Counted from the stretch's first letter, positions 1 through 9,187 are shown. The stretch: 64,000 bases of DNA from Pseudidiomarina woesei (GCF_001418345.1 NZ_LIPW01000002.1:248001-312000), one strand, 5' to 3'. Numbers and translations: made by a program. Notes: generated by a model from the sequence alone, not told the origin.

Positions 1-319
1 CGTTGTAACTTTTTACGCCACTAGCCAACGCTGTTGCGCTTGCTGCTGAGTCGGTTACCCAAGTGTCGTCATCTGGATATGTTGTTGCGGCACCAACCAA
101 CAAATCATCAAAGGGTGTCTTAGCAAGTTGGTCGGCGCCGAGTTGGCTCATGGCATAGCGGTAAGCCGAAATATACTCAAACCCCATACCGTCGCCAATC
201 ATAAAGATAATATTCGGCGCTGGTGTAGCAGCAGGTTCAGAAGTTGTGGTGCTTGCGCAACCGCTTAATGTTAAGCTCGCAATTAGCGTAGCTGCACCTG
301 CTGAAATAAATTTATTCAT
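1..319 (-). CDS. Alkaline phosphatase, lipoprotein, N-terminal part only (runs off the left edge)
   Basis: The frame read leftwards from the ATG at 317-319 begins with a lipoprotein signal ending in the lipobox LSGC, then a low-complexity linker and the alkaline phosphatase core. The motif MIGDGMG carries the first metal-binding Asp. The motif TDSAASAT holds the catalytic Ser that becomes phosphorylated. The family hydrolyses phosphate monoesters in the periplasm. About 106 residues are visible; the C-terminal three quarters lie outside the window. The residue after the lipid Cys is Ala, so outer-membrane sorting is expected. No Pho box was identified in the short upstream gap. Confidence 0.88.
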   Translation of the reverse strand, partial: MNKFISAGAATLIASLTLSGCASTTTSEPAATPAPNIIFMIGDGMGFEYISAYRYAMSQLGADQLAKTPFDDLLVGAATTYPDDDTWVTDSAASATALASGVKSYN

Positions 320-390
320 AAGCGCTTAGAGCCTCTAAGTAAACAATTTCGCCAATCATAGCACGAGCTTATGACAGCTTAATGACTTAA

Positions 391-1251
391 TCAGTCGAGT
401 GAACAACTATGCTCGGTGACCTTCCATACAACGGGCTCCCAATAGCCACCATCGGTACGTGAAAACCGTTTTTCACGAATAAAATGGGCAGCAATATAGT
501 AGGTTTTGTCGGCTTCAACGTTAAGTGTTAGCTGCTTTGCTGTATCGATACCGGATTTGCGACGTAACGAGCGATCGGAAATAAGCTCATGCACGCCAAT
601 AACATGCTCTCCGGCGGCTAATTTAAAGTTTGGATTTTTGTGTCTTACGTTATTGCCATCAATGGTATTGATAAATGCAGGGAAAAAATCGCGAGTCACT
701 GGCGGGGTAAAGAACACACTAACGCGCCCACAAGACTGATTGGTTGCGTCAGTGACTGTTGATTCGCTAATTGTATTATCAACTTCTAAACGCCAACCAG
801 GAATAACCGTTGCTTGTGCGACCCCTTTCAACTCAAGGGTGTCTGACCCACGTTGGATAGTCACACTAAACGCTTGGTTGTGCTCAAGTCGCTCGATGGT
901 TTCTAATGTCGAGGCTAGCTCGCGCGGGTTTATCGCTTCGCCATTGATGTGCGTAAGTTTGTCATCTTTTTGCAAACCCATAGCAGCAGCGACCGATTGT
1001 GCACGTACCGTTAGCACGGTTCCATTGGGTTGTATAATAGCTCCCCAATCGACAAAACTTCGGGCCGGCTCTTCCAACACAACTTGTTCTTGTGAACCGT
1101 AAGCCTTGCTGGCTGCAATAGCGGCTGCGCGCGCGTTTTCACGTGCTTCTTGCTGCTGGGTATTGGCAGCGGTAATAGCTGTCGACGAAGCCGACGACAA
1201 TGGGGTAAAGCTTGTAAGCAGTATAGCTAGGGTTAATATTGAGCGTTTCAT
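391..1251 (-). CDS. Periplasmic PDZ-domain protein, last gene of a sigma/anti-sigma operon
   Basis: A 286-residue protein when started at the ATG at 1249-1251, which gives a clean Sec signal peptide and has GGAG-like bases upstream; the open frame extends 14 codons further but that stretch is not signal-like. After the signal comes a polar linker rich in Ala and Gln, then a PDZ-like domain at roughly residues 45-130 with the usual hydrophobic ligand-groove pattern and the turn INGEAIN. The C-terminal 150 residues are a beta-rich region I do not recognise, ending near two Cys that could form a disulfide. No protease catalytic motif is visible. It lies 11 bases downstream of the anti-sigma-like gene, so it probably senses or scaffolds something in the envelope for that sigma system (inference). 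Confidence 0.7.
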   Translation of the reverse strand: MKRSILTLAILLTSFTPLSSASSTAITAANTQQQEARENARAAAIAASKAYGSQEQVVLEEPARSFVDWGAIIQPNGTVLTVRAQSVAAAMGLQKDDKLTHINGEAINPRELASTLETIERLEHNQAFSVTIQRGSDTLELKGVAQATVIPGWRLEVDNTISESTVTDATNQSCGRVSVFFTPPVTRDFFPAFINTIDGNNVRHKNPNFKLAAGEHVIGVHELISDRSLRRKSGIDTAKQLTLNVEADKTYYIAAHFIREKRFSRTDGGYWEPVVWKVTEHSCSLD

Positions 1252-1262
1252 GTCTTTCACTC

Positions 1263-1610
1263 CTATTGCGTTAATAGCGCACGTTGCTGCCACAAATACT
1301 CTAAAGTCGCCTCATCTGCGCCGTGCAGTAAAGCAAGTTGAATTCGTTCATCAAGCGCCGCCAGCGTGTAATTATTGGCAAGTAACATTGGTGTATCGCT
1401 GGCAGCAGCAGGGCCCGCGTTAGGTTGGGCATGAAACTGCCAGCCAATGTAGCTAACGGCTACAACAACAGCTGCGGCACTAGCCAACGCCCAAGCGCGA
1501 CCGGGGCTGCTTGGTTTTACCTGCTGCCAAGTCAATTCTATCGAGTCGCTGTGCTGCTCAACATGCTTATTCCAACGACGTTGTAAGGCTTTCTCGTGAT
1601 CGTTAATCAT
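1263..1610 (-). CDS. Small membrane protein, probable anti-sigma factor
   Basis: 115 residues from the ATG at 1608-1610, preceded by GAGGAACAAC, a strong ribosome site; an ATG four codons earlier is also possible. The gene overlaps the 3' end of the sigma gene by 8 bases, the usual arrangement for a translationally coupled anti-sigma. The N-terminal 36 residues are charged and cytoplasmic, one membrane helix follows (about residues 37-56), and the rest should be periplasmic. There are no Cys residues, so the zinc anti-sigma motif (HxxxCxxC) of classical family members is absent. The function is inferred from position and topology, not from a recognised domain. Confidence 0.6.
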   Translation of the reverse strand: MINDHEKALQRRWNKHVEQHSDSIELTWQQVKPSSPGRAWALASAAAVVVAVSYIGWQFHAQPNAGPAAASDTPMLLANNYTLAALDERIQLALLHGADEATLEYLWQQRALLTQ

Positions 1611-2160
1611 GTTGTTCCTCATTTAAAAAGGTATATAACTTTATTAAGGCGCGGCGATAACGTTGTCGTATTGTTGCCGACGGCTGCTGCATAAGCTCAG
1701 CGATTTCTTCATGGCTATAGCCCTCTCCAAGAAACAGCCAAACAATTGTGCGCTCCTGCGTTTCCAGTTGGCTAATCAACCTATCAATATCATCCAGTTG
1801 AGTTAACCAGTCCGCCATGTTGTGCCATGAGGTATCCGCAATGTCCGGTAGCTCGTTACTTATTTGAGGTTGTTGCCGGCGAAACTCAGCTAAGGCGGTG
1901 CGAATAGTTAATTGCTTTAACCAACCACCAAAAGCTTGCGGATCGCGAATTTGATGAATTTTACGAAAGGCTTGAATGAACACATCTTGCGCTAAGTCAC
2001 GCGCTAATTCACGGTCGTGGCACAAACCCATTAAGGTGCGCAACACAGCAGGCTTAAAGGTTTCAAAAATAACCCGCTGTGCTTGCGATTTGCCACCTAA
2101 GGCCTGGTGAAATATTGTGGGGCTTAGCGCGCAACCAAAACCAATTCGTTTGTGTTCCAC
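1603..2160 (-). CDS. ECF-type RNA polymerase sigma factor
   Basis: A 185-residue sigma-70 family protein of the extracytoplasmic-function group. Region 2 is seen at about residues 27-90 with the core-binding motif DLAQDVFIQAFRK and a following GGWLKQLTIR stretch. Region 4 is at about residues 130-180 with the helix-turn-helix YSHEEIAELMQQ followed by an arginine-rich recognition helix. Length fits the family. The start is GTG (2158-2160), with AAAGG nine bases before it; no ATG exists early enough in the frame. It heads an operon with an anti-sigma-like gene and a PDZ gene. The ribosome site is inside a perfect inverted repeat described separately, which suggests regulation at translation. 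Confidence 0.85.
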   Translation of the reverse strand: MEHKRIGFGCALSPTIFHQALGGKSQAQRVIFETFKPAVLRTLMGLCHDRELARDLAQDVFIQAFRKIHQIRDPQAFGGWLKQLTIRTALAEFRRQQPQISNELPDIADTSWHNMADWLTQLDDIDRLISQLETQERTIVWLFLGEGYSHEEIAELMQQPSATIRQRYRRALIKLYTFLNEEQHD

Positions 2161-2165
2161 TCAAT

Positions 2166-2220
2166 TCGCCTTTGTTGCTTATGTGTATTGATTACAACAA
2201 TTAAGATGCAACAAAGGCGA
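2166..2220 (-). promoter_or_regulatory. Inverted repeat covering the sigma gene's ribosome-binding site
   Basis: Two perfect 13-base arms, tcgcctttgttgc at 2166-2178 and its exact complement gcaacaaaggcga at 2208-2220, are separated by 29 bases. In the leftward transcript the 3' arm contains AAAGG, the probable Shine-Dalgarno sequence, only nine bases before the GTG start. There is no T-run after it, so it is not a standard terminator. It could be an RNA hairpin blocking translation or a DNA operator for autoregulation; the sequence alone cannot decide. Confidence 0.6.
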
Positions 2221-2238
2221 GTACTGTGACAAGTTTAA

Positions 2239-4023
2239 TTAAAATTGAATATCGGCATACACAGGGTCGTGATCTGACGAACGATAGGCTGAAGGTGCAT
2301 ACCATTGTGAGTTTTGCGCTGCACGGTCATATTGCAGAAGGGTTGGCTCATCAGCATTTATTGACCAAGTAGCCTGATTGACGACGCGGCCAGTTAACAG
2401 ACTAGAAACCAATAAATGATCTAAGCTACCGGCTTGTGCGTCGTACACGTAGCTGTATGCTTGCGGGTCAAAGGCATCAATGCGATTGTAATATCCGTGC
2501 GCCAGTAAAGTCTGAATTGGGTCTTCTTGACCATAGGCATTAAAGTCTCCCATTAACACACGTAAGCCGTGATTTTTTAAATCCGGATGACTGTCAATAA
2601 AGGTGGCGAGATGCTTGGCTGATTCAGTACGGGCTGCATTCCAACATCCTTGGCCATCTTGTTGATTAGCATTGGGATTTTGTGCGTCTTTGGGGCAGCT
2701 ACCTTTTGATTTGAAGTGGTTTACGGCTATGACTAAATTTTCCACAGTGTTGCTCGGAGCAAAGCGCTGAATTAAAGGCAAGCGACTGCGGGTTCCAAAT
2801 GGAGCTTCGGTAATGGTCAGGGGTTGACCTTGAGGTTGTACTTTGTCGCTACGATAGATTAAACCGTTGGTAATACTATCATCACCAAAACTGTTTACCC
2901 CCGCACGTATAAAGCGCCAAGGGTGCCCTGTTTGCTTGGCTAACGCCGCGGTTAATTCAGCAATTGCACTGTATTGGTCATAGCCATCATTTTCAATTTC
3001 CATCAGACCAATAATGTCAGCATTTAGCAGGCTCAACGCCGCAATGATTTTGTCGTGCTGACGTTGAAAATCAGCGGCAGATTTAGCTCCGCGCTCGGTA
3101 GGAAAGCTTTTTTCAGCACCATTGCCATTGAAGTAATTCAATACATTAAACGCAGCCACGCGAACCGTGTTGGTCGCTGGCGCTGCGGGCGCCGTTGGCC
3201 GCTTATTCGTTTCAATAACGGTTACGGCGGTAGTTGGTTGCAGCCGGTACGAGCCTTTAAACTCATTTAATACACCGGTTACCGGAGCAATAACATCACC
3301 ACTTCGTAACGTGTTCTCAGCGGTAAGTGAGGGCTGCGGTAGGTTAATTTGTGGTGGGTTTGGCGCTAAATTATCGTCAATAATTAATCTTGCTAAGTTA
3401 TTGGCTTGCGCTTGAGCTCGCGCGTCAGCCCCCGGCTTGTGATGTTGCGTTGGCGTGTATAAACGCATGGGTGCAACATCAAATTGACCGTGGCGTTGCA
3501 ATTGATAGTGGCCGTTTACGGTCAGTGATTGCGTGAGTGATAGCAGCATTCCTTCAACGGCTTCAAATGCTTCAGTACTTGCAACTGGTAGCGTAAACGG
3601 CGTTGCTTCTGTGGTTTGCTCTGAAGCACAAACGGCACTGGCACTAATGTTTTGCAATTGAGTTACGCCATTATGCTCGTGCACTACACCGGTAATGTAC
3701 ACCGCGTCGCCAACCTTGACTGTGGCATTTTGTTCGGCAATAAATAAGCCGTTTGAGGTGGCCGCATTGTGGTCGTCGTCAACCTCTGCGCTTTGAATGA
3801 AATAGCCACCAAGCTCATTTTTATTGTGCCAGTTGGCGGTTACCACACCACGCGTAGTTAGCGTTTGATTTAGCAGTGGCGACACGTCACCGCTGCCTTG
3901 AATTTGCGGAATAGGGGTGATTTCGACATCACATAACGCCGGCTTGCTTAATTGAGCACAGCTACTTAACAGAAGTAGCGATAAGCTACTTACGCTTAGG
4001 CGTACGATATTTTTGTTGTTCAT
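2239..4023 (-). CDS. ExeM/NucH-type extracellular endonuclease, lipoprotein
   Basis: 594 residues. A lipoprotein signal ends at the lipobox LSSC (Cys22), with Ala next, consistent with the outer membrane. An OB-fold-like region occupies the N-terminal third, as in ExeM/NucH proteins. The endonuclease/exonuclease/phosphatase fold follows, with FNVLNYFNG, LMEIENDGYD (metal-binding Glu), MGDFNAYGQEDP and the closing SSDHDPVYAD catalytic His-Asp motif. The family degrades extracellular DNA, useful for phosphate scavenging or biofilm turnover. Its ATG lies inside the 3' end of the upstream marR gene (38-base overlap), with AGGAA just before it, which suggests co-transcription and coupled translation with that regulator. 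Confidence 0.85.
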   Translation of the reverse strand: MNNKNIVRLSVSSLSLLLLSSCAQLSKPALCDVEITPIPQIQGSGDVSPLLNQTLTTRGVVTANWHNKNELGGYFIQSAEVDDDHNAATSNGLFIAEQNATVKVGDAVYITGVVHEHNGVTQLQNISASAVCASEQTTEATPFTLPVASTEAFEAVEGMLLSLTQSLTVNGHYQLQRHGQFDVAPMRLYTPTQHHKPGADARAQAQANNLARLIIDDNLAPNPPQINLPQPSLTAENTLRSGDVIAPVTGVLNEFKGSYRLQPTTAVTVIETNKRPTAPAAPATNTVRVAAFNVLNYFNGNGAEKSFPTERGAKSAADFQRQHDKIIAALSLLNADIIGLMEIENDGYDQYSAIAELTAALAKQTGHPWRFIRAGVNSFGDDSITNGLIYRSDKVQPQGQPLTITEAPFGTRSRLPLIQRFAPSNTVENLVIAVNHFKSKGSCPKDAQNPNANQQDGQGCWNAARTESAKHLATFIDSHPDLKNHGLRVLMGDFNAYGQEDPIQTLLAHGYYNRIDAFDPQAYSYVYDAQAGSLDHLLVSSLLTGRVVNQATWSINADEPTLLQYDRAAQNSQWYAPSAYRSSDHDPVYADIQF

Positions 4024-4486
4024 AGGTTCCTACTTCAAGTACGTCTGCGGCATCAAGTCGTTCCGCGTCCATCATGGTGGCAATTCGTTGCATACCGGCA
4101 ACTAATTGTGATTGTTCCCAGTCAGCGAGTGCTTGGAATTTGTGTATAAAGTCTTCTTGCAAAGGCCGAGGAGCTTCGGCAAGTCGCTCGCTACCCCGCG
4201 TTGTAAGTGACAACACCACGCGGCGCCGGTCTTGCACACTACGCTCGCGATGAATAAGTTCACGATGTTCTAAGCGGTCGATAACATTACTTACAGTTGC
4301 TGGGCTTAGGGTAATATTTTGTGCGACCGAACTTGCCGTAATGCCTTCAGGCGCAGCAGCAATTTCGCGCAGTATTAACAACTGTGGTGCGGTTAGTCCG
4401 GTACGCTTATTTAACTGTTTTGAGTACAAATCTGTTGCGCGAATAACTTTGCGTAATGCAAGCAACAGCTCTTCGTACTTTTCCAT
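3986..4486 (-). CDS. MarR-family transcriptional regulator
   Basis: 166 residues with the MarR winged helix: an N-terminal dimerisation helix, then LTAPQLLILREIA, the recognition helix around LSPATVSNVIDRLE, and the wing containing DRRRVVLSLT. MarR proteins bind palindromes as dimers and are usually released by small aromatic ligands or oxidants. Its 3' end overlaps the ExeM-type nuclease gene by 38 bases, so that gene may be its target, or the pair is merely co-expressed (inference). It sits 26 bases after csiV on the same strand. The long C-terminal tail after the wing ends in a basic stretch. Confidence 0.88.
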   Translation of the reverse strand: MEKYEELLLALRKVIRATDLYSKQLNKRTGLTAPQLLILREIAAAPEGITASSVAQNITLSPATVSNVIDRLEHRELIHRERSVQDRRRVVLSLTTRGSERLAEAPRPLQEDFIHKFQALADWEQSQLVAGMQRIATMMDAERLDAADVLEVGTYEQQKYRTPKRK

Positions 4487-4512
4487 AAGTAATTCCGTTT
4501 GTTCTCAATGTA

Positions 4513-5586
4513 TTAGCGTCGAGCTGATAATTCAGTACGACGAATTTGTACAACCAACCCTAAGCGCGGATGATCAAAGTAATGGGTTTCGTGACTGATG
4601 ACACGGCGCAATTGATTGAGCCGATAACTACGCAAGAATTTAGAGTCTAGCTGAGGTTGCAAGGCCTGTTCAATTTGAGCAGCTAATTCGCGTTGATTAA
4701 ACTGCACGCGTTGCGGTTCTCGTAGCTCGAGATCGCTATCAATATGTAAGTAATTACCGACCAAATAAATATGTAACGTACCGTCTAACTCCCACACCGG
4801 GGTAGGGCGTTCTGAGCGCTCTCGTGCAGCAAGTAATGGCGGCGGGTTCGGGGTGCGATGATCGCGGTAGCTCAGTTGAAGTTGTTGTTGCTCAACACGA
4901 TTCAATAAACTCTCAAGTTCTTCGAATAATTGCGGCACTTGCTTGGATGAGTGTTCAGCAGCTGGCTCAAGCGCTACAAATGGCAGTTGCGGGTAGCCAT
5001 TGGGTAAAAATTCAGGGCCAAAATTACGCCCACCGAAGAGCCGAACCTTGTAATTTTCCGCTCGATTGAACACTGGCGTGCGGTATGTGGCATGCAATAG
5101 TGGCGTACCAACATTGCGGCGGATAAGTTGCTCACGAAAGTCAGCAAATTCGAATTCTTCCGACGCTAATAAAAACGGACCTGGCTGTGTCTGCATGTCG
5201 CCGCCATAGCCACTAATTATTGTTGCCGGTGCTGCACTAAAACCACTCATGATGCGCGCAGAGTCATACCAAACCGAGTATGGGTCTAGTTCGCTTGGCA
5301 TTGCGCAGAACACGGGGCGTGTAAGATTTTCTTCAGGGCAAATATCAAGCGCGTGCAGAAAGGCGCTGAAGTCAGGCGCGTAAAACGCCGACAGCAGATC
5401 ATTTTGCGCTTCAAATTGACGCGGCGGATGCCATGGAAAGCTCTCGTTTTCGTCGTTCGGAGCGTGTTTAAACACTAACACTTCAACATCGAACCAACGC
5501 CAATCAGCCGGCGATTGTTGTGCGCCAGCGCTCATGCTACAAAGCCCCATCACGGCAATTATGCTGTTACGCAACCATGCTGTCAT
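4513..5586 (-). CDS. csiV: CsiV-family periplasmic peptidoglycan-binding protein
   Basis: 357 residues with an N-terminal signal peptide cleaved after SAGA. The N-terminal WRWFDVEVLVFKHAP pattern and a C-terminal beta-rich domain ending in a strand before the stop fit the CsiV family, first described in Vibrio as needed for envelope integrity with D-amino acids and for activating LpoA/PBP1a. The position supports the call: it starts 2 bases after the mfd stop, and csiV genes are commonly found next to mfd in Vibrio and Alteromonadales. Family assignment rests on these patterns and context; no catalytic motif is expected. Confidence 0.72.
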   Translation of the reverse strand: MTAWLRNSIIAVMGLCSMSAGAQQSPADWRWFDVEVLVFKHAPNDENESFPWHPPRQFEAQNDLLSAFYAPDFSAFLHALDICPEENLTRPVFCAMPSELDPYSVWYDSARIMSGFSAAPATIISGYGGDMQTQPGPFLLASEEFEFADFREQLIRRNVGTPLLHATYRTPVFNRAENYKVRLFGGRNFGPEFLPNGYPQLPFVALEPAAEHSSKQVPQLFEELESLLNRVEQQQLQLSYRDHRTPNPPPLLAARERSERPTPVWELDGTLHIYLVGNYLHIDSDLELREPQRVQFNQRELAAQIEQALQPQLDSKFLRSYRLNQLRRVISHETHYFDHPRLGLVVQIRRTELSARR

Positions 5587-5588
5587 AA

Positions 5589-8500
5589 CTATCCTCGTGC
5601 GAATTCTTCAAGTAATGACTCTACCAGTTTCAGGCGGCTTTGAGTATCTTCAATTTTCCCAAGATAACGTAAACGGTTCGGGCCTTCTAGGCGGTACAAA
5701 TTCGGTTGCGACTGAATTAAACCAATTAATAATTGCGGCGAAACACGAGTGTCGTCGGCAAATTCAAAGTTGATACCTAGCGGGCCGCCATCTATTTTAC
5801 GAATACCTAGTTTACCCGCGCGATTGCGCAACTCGGTAACACGAATGAGGTTTTTTACCGCATCTGGCAATAAACCAAAACGGTCAATTAGCTCAACTTG
5901 AATTTCATGCAGGCCTTGGCTGTCATCGCTGCTGGCAATACGCTTATATAAACTTAAGCGGGTGTTTACATCGGCAATATAAGTGTCTGGTAACAAAGCT
6001 GGCACGCGTAAATCTACTTCTGATTGTGCTTTTAGCAGTTGATCCAGTGCCGGTTGCTTACCGTCGCGTAGCGCAGTGACAGCTTGCTCAAGCATTTCCA
6101 TATACAAAGTAAAGCCAATAGTTTCAATTTGGCCGCTTTGCTCATCACCAAGTAGCTCGCCGGCACCTCGAATTTCTAAGTCGTGGGTCGCCAACATAAA
6201 GCCAGCGCCTAAGTCTTCTAGCTGCGAAATAGCCTCAAGGCGCTTTAAAGCATCTTTGGTCATACGCTTAGGCGGTGGGGTCAGTAAGTATGCATAGGCC
6301 TGATGATGCGAGCGGCCAACTCGGCCGCGAAGTTGATGCATTTGTGCCAAGCCAAGATGGTCGGCACGGTCCATGACAATAGTGTTTGCTGTGGGTACGT
6401 CAATACCGGTTTCGACAATAGTGGTGCACACCAACACGTTATAACGTTGATGATAAAAGTCCGACATGATGCGCTCGAGCTCGCGCTCGCGCATTTGTCC
6501 GTGGGCCACAGTAATGCGCGCTTCGGGAACCAGCTCGGCTAGCTTTTCAGCGGTTTTATCTATGGTTTCGACATTGTTGTGTAAGAAATACACCTGCCCA
6601 CCACGCAAAATTTCGCGCAATATGGCCTCACGAATAGTTGGCTCGTCATATTCACGAACAAAAGTTTTCACCGCTAGTCGCTTCGCCGGTGGCGTTGCAA
6701 TAATAGATAAATCACGTACGCCTTGCATGGCCATGTTGAGCGTTCGTGGTATGGGGGTTGCAGTTAACGTGAGAATATCTACGTCGGCGCGAAGCTTTTT
6801 AATGGCTTCTTTTTGACGCACTCCAAAGCGATGCTCCTCGTCGACAATCAATAATCCTAAGTCTTTAAACTTCACGTCGGCACTGAGCAATTTATGGGTT
6901 CCAATAACCAGGTCAATTTTGCCTTCGGCCATGTCATCGAGAATTTTCTGGGTTTGTTTGCCCGTTTTAAATCGAGACAGAACTTCAACGCGAATGGGCC
7001 AATCAGCAAAACGATCCTTAAAGTTTTCGTAGTGCTGCTGCGCAAGCAGGGTGGTGGGTACTAGCACCGCCACTTGTTTATTGTCATTCACGGCAACAAA
7101 GGCAGCGCGCATAGCGACCTCGGTTTTACCGAAACCAACGTCGCCACACACTAACCGGTCCATGGCGCGGTCCGACTGCATGTCGCCAAGCACACCGGCA
7201 ATAGCCGCTTGTTGGTCATCGGTTTCTTCGAATGGAAAGCTTGCCGCAAAGCGCTGATATTCGTTGTGATCAAGTCGATATTGATAGCCAGGCTTGGCTT
7301 CACGACGGGCATACACGTCTAATAATTCAGCGGCCACGTCACGAATTTTCTCAGCCGCTTTACGTTTGGCTTTTTCCCACTGGTCATTGCCTAATTTGTG
7401 CAACGGTGCCGAGCTTTCTTCGCCGCCGCTATAACGGCTTAGCACATGTAAAGCGGCAACTGGCACATACAACTTACTGTTGTTGGCATATTCAATGGTG
7501 ACAAACTCGGTGGTGACGCCGCCGGTGTCTAAGGTTTGTAAGCCTTGGTAACGGCCGACACCGTGATCAATATGAACGACCGGCTGACCAATGCGCAATT
7601 CCGCTAAGTTACGCACCATATTTTCGGCGTTAACGGTGGCTTTTTGATCGCGGCGACGACGCTGGGCAATGCGCTGGCCAAGTAATTCGGTTTCAGTAAT
7701 GACGAGCAGTTTGTGTTCTGGCAACGCAAACGAGTTAATAATTGGGCTCACACTGACGCCGCATGGGTCATTGCTGTCTAAAAACGCTTGAAAGGTTTCA
7801 AACTCAGCTAAGCCTAATTGTAGTGGCGCTAATAATTCGCGTAAGGTTTCACGGCGCCCAGCGGACTCCACCAAAAATAATACGCGGTAGCTGTTATCAA
7901 ACGCGTTAGCCAAGCGCTGCTGTAGGCTCTCTAGCGGGTTTTTTAGTTGGTGATTAACGGCTATTTCGCCAATCGCTTCACTAGCAAACTGTTGTGGGCC
8001 GGGTTGCGGTTTGTCACCGGGCACCATAGCGCGTATACGCGGCATGGCTTTAAAGGCCCCATGTAGTTGGTCAACACTAAGGTATAACTGCTGTGGCGGT
8101 AGCAACGGGCGTAAGGGGTCATAGCGACGCTGCTCGTAGCGCTGGTTAATGTCGTGCCACAAATGGTCAAGGCTGCCCTGTAAATCGCCAAAACTAACTA
8201 ATAACGTATTGTCGGGAAGATAGTCGAATAGCGTGGCGGTTTGTTCAAAAAATAGTGGTAAGTAGTATTCTATGCCGCCTGGAAATTGCTGATTCGACAC
8301 TTGGTAATACACCGAATCGCGCGCGTTCGAAGCTTCAAATTGCTCACGATAGTTCGCCCGAAACCGCTCAATTGCCGTGGTGTGAGTTGGAAATTCGTGG
8401 GCCGGTAATAGGTTAATAGCGTCAATTTCACCTGCAGATAGCTGAGTATCTGGGTCAAAGGTACGAATGGAGTCAACTTCGTCATCAAAAAAGTCAATGC

Positions 8501-9056
8501 GAAAAGGTGCTGCGCTGCCCATGGGGAACAAGTCAAGCAAAGAACCGCGTACGCAAAACTCACCATGCTCCATAACTTGGGCAACATGACGATAACCAGC
8601 ACGCTCTAGGCGTTGACGTAGCCCATGAATATCAAGTTTTTGACCTTTGTTAACTTGTATTGCTTGGCCGCTGACATAATCCGTTGGTGCAACCCGGTGC
8701 ATCAGCGTGTTTAATGACACAATAAGCGCGCCGCGCTGCATATCTGGTAAGCGCGCCAATACGCTCAAGCGCTCAGAAATAATATCTTGGTGCGGAGAAA
8801 AGCTGTCATAAGGTAGGGTTTCCCAGTCCGGAAATACCATAACCTGTTGGCGCCAAGACGGGGCAAAATATTGCACCTCGTGCTCTAAGCGATGTGCTTG
8901 CGGCGCATCTGGGGTGACAATTAATACTGGCCCGTCATGTTGCTCAATGAGCTGGCCAAGAGCTAACGCAATGCTGCTGCCAGCTAACTGCTGCCAGGTC
9001 ATGTCGCGCGCGCTGTCTTTCGGCTTGGGCGGGTTAAGAATGGACGCCTTGGTCAT
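5589..9056 (-). CDS. mfd: Transcription-repair coupling factor Mfd
   Basis: 1155 residues, about the length of E. coli Mfd (1148). It displaces RNA polymerase stalled at DNA lesions and recruits UvrA. The N-terminal third is the UvrB-like region with the early PDWETLPYDSFSPH patch. The RNA polymerase-interacting domain precedes the motor. The SF2 translocase carries Walker A GDVGFGKTEVA, the DEEH box in LLIVDEEHRFG, TATPIPRTL, and the RGRVGRS motif. The C-terminal region closes with the D7 autoinhibitory domain. The ATG at 9054-9056 faces lolC across a 131-base divergent region. csiV follows after 2 bases. Confidence 0.97.
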   Translation of the reverse strand: MTKASILNPPKPKDSARDMTWQQLAGSSIALALGQLIEQHDGPVLIVTPDAPQAHRLEHEVQYFAPSWRQQVMVFPDWETLPYDSFSPHQDIISERLSVLARLPDMQRGALIVSLNTLMHRVAPTDYVSGQAIQVNKGQKLDIHGLRQRLERAGYRHVAQVMEHGEFCVRGSLLDLFPMGSAAPFRIDFFDDEVDSIRTFDPDTQLSAGEIDAINLLPAHEFPTHTTAIERFRANYREQFEASNARDSVYYQVSNQQFPGGIEYYLPLFFEQTATLFDYLPDNTLLVSFGDLQGSLDHLWHDINQRYEQRRYDPLRPLLPPQQLYLSVDQLHGAFKAMPRIRAMVPGDKPQPGPQQFASEAIGEIAVNHQLKNPLESLQQRLANAFDNSYRVLFLVESAGRRETLRELLAPLQLGLAEFETFQAFLDSNDPCGVSVSPIINSFALPEHKLLVITETELLGQRIAQRRRRDQKATVNAENMVRNLAELRIGQPVVHIDHGVGRYQGLQTLDTGGVTTEFVTIEYANNSKLYVPVAALHVLSRYSGGEESSAPLHKLGNDQWEKAKRKAAEKIRDVAAELLDVYARREAKPGYQYRLDHNEYQRFAASFPFEETDDQQAAIAGVLGDMQSDRAMDRLVCGDVGFGKTEVAMRAAFVAVNDNKQVAVLVPTTLLAQQHYENFKDRFADWPIRVEVLSRFKTGKQTQKILDDMAEGKIDLVIGTHKLLSADVKFKDLGLLIVDEEHRFGVRQKEAIKKLRADVDILTLTATPIPRTLNMAMQGVRDLSIIATPPAKRLAVKTFVREYDEPTIREAILREILRGGQVYFLHNNVETIDKTAEKLAELVPEARITVAHGQMRERELERIMSDFYHQRYNVLVCTTIVETGIDVPTANTIVMDRADHLGLAQMHQLRGRVGRSHHQAYAYLLTPPPKRMTKDALKRLEAISQLEDLGAGFMLATHDLEIRGAGELLGDEQSGQIETIGFTLYMEMLEQAVTALRDGKQPALDQLLKAQSEVDLRVPALLPDTYIADVNTRLSLYKRIASSDDSQGLHEIQVELIDRFGLLPDAVKNLIRVTELRNRAGKLGIRKIDGGPLGINFEFADDTRVSPQLLIGLIQSQPNLYRLEGPNRLRYLGKIEDTQSRLKLVESLLEEFARG

Positions 9057-9187
9057 GAGTTTCTGAATTCTCTACTGCGTATGTTCATTGGGAAACGAAA
9101 TTTTGTTGAGAGTATACCGCAACTTGGCGCTTGGATCAGTCGTCAGTTTTCTTTATGCTTGCAGCGCTAAGTTATTTAGGAATAAAT

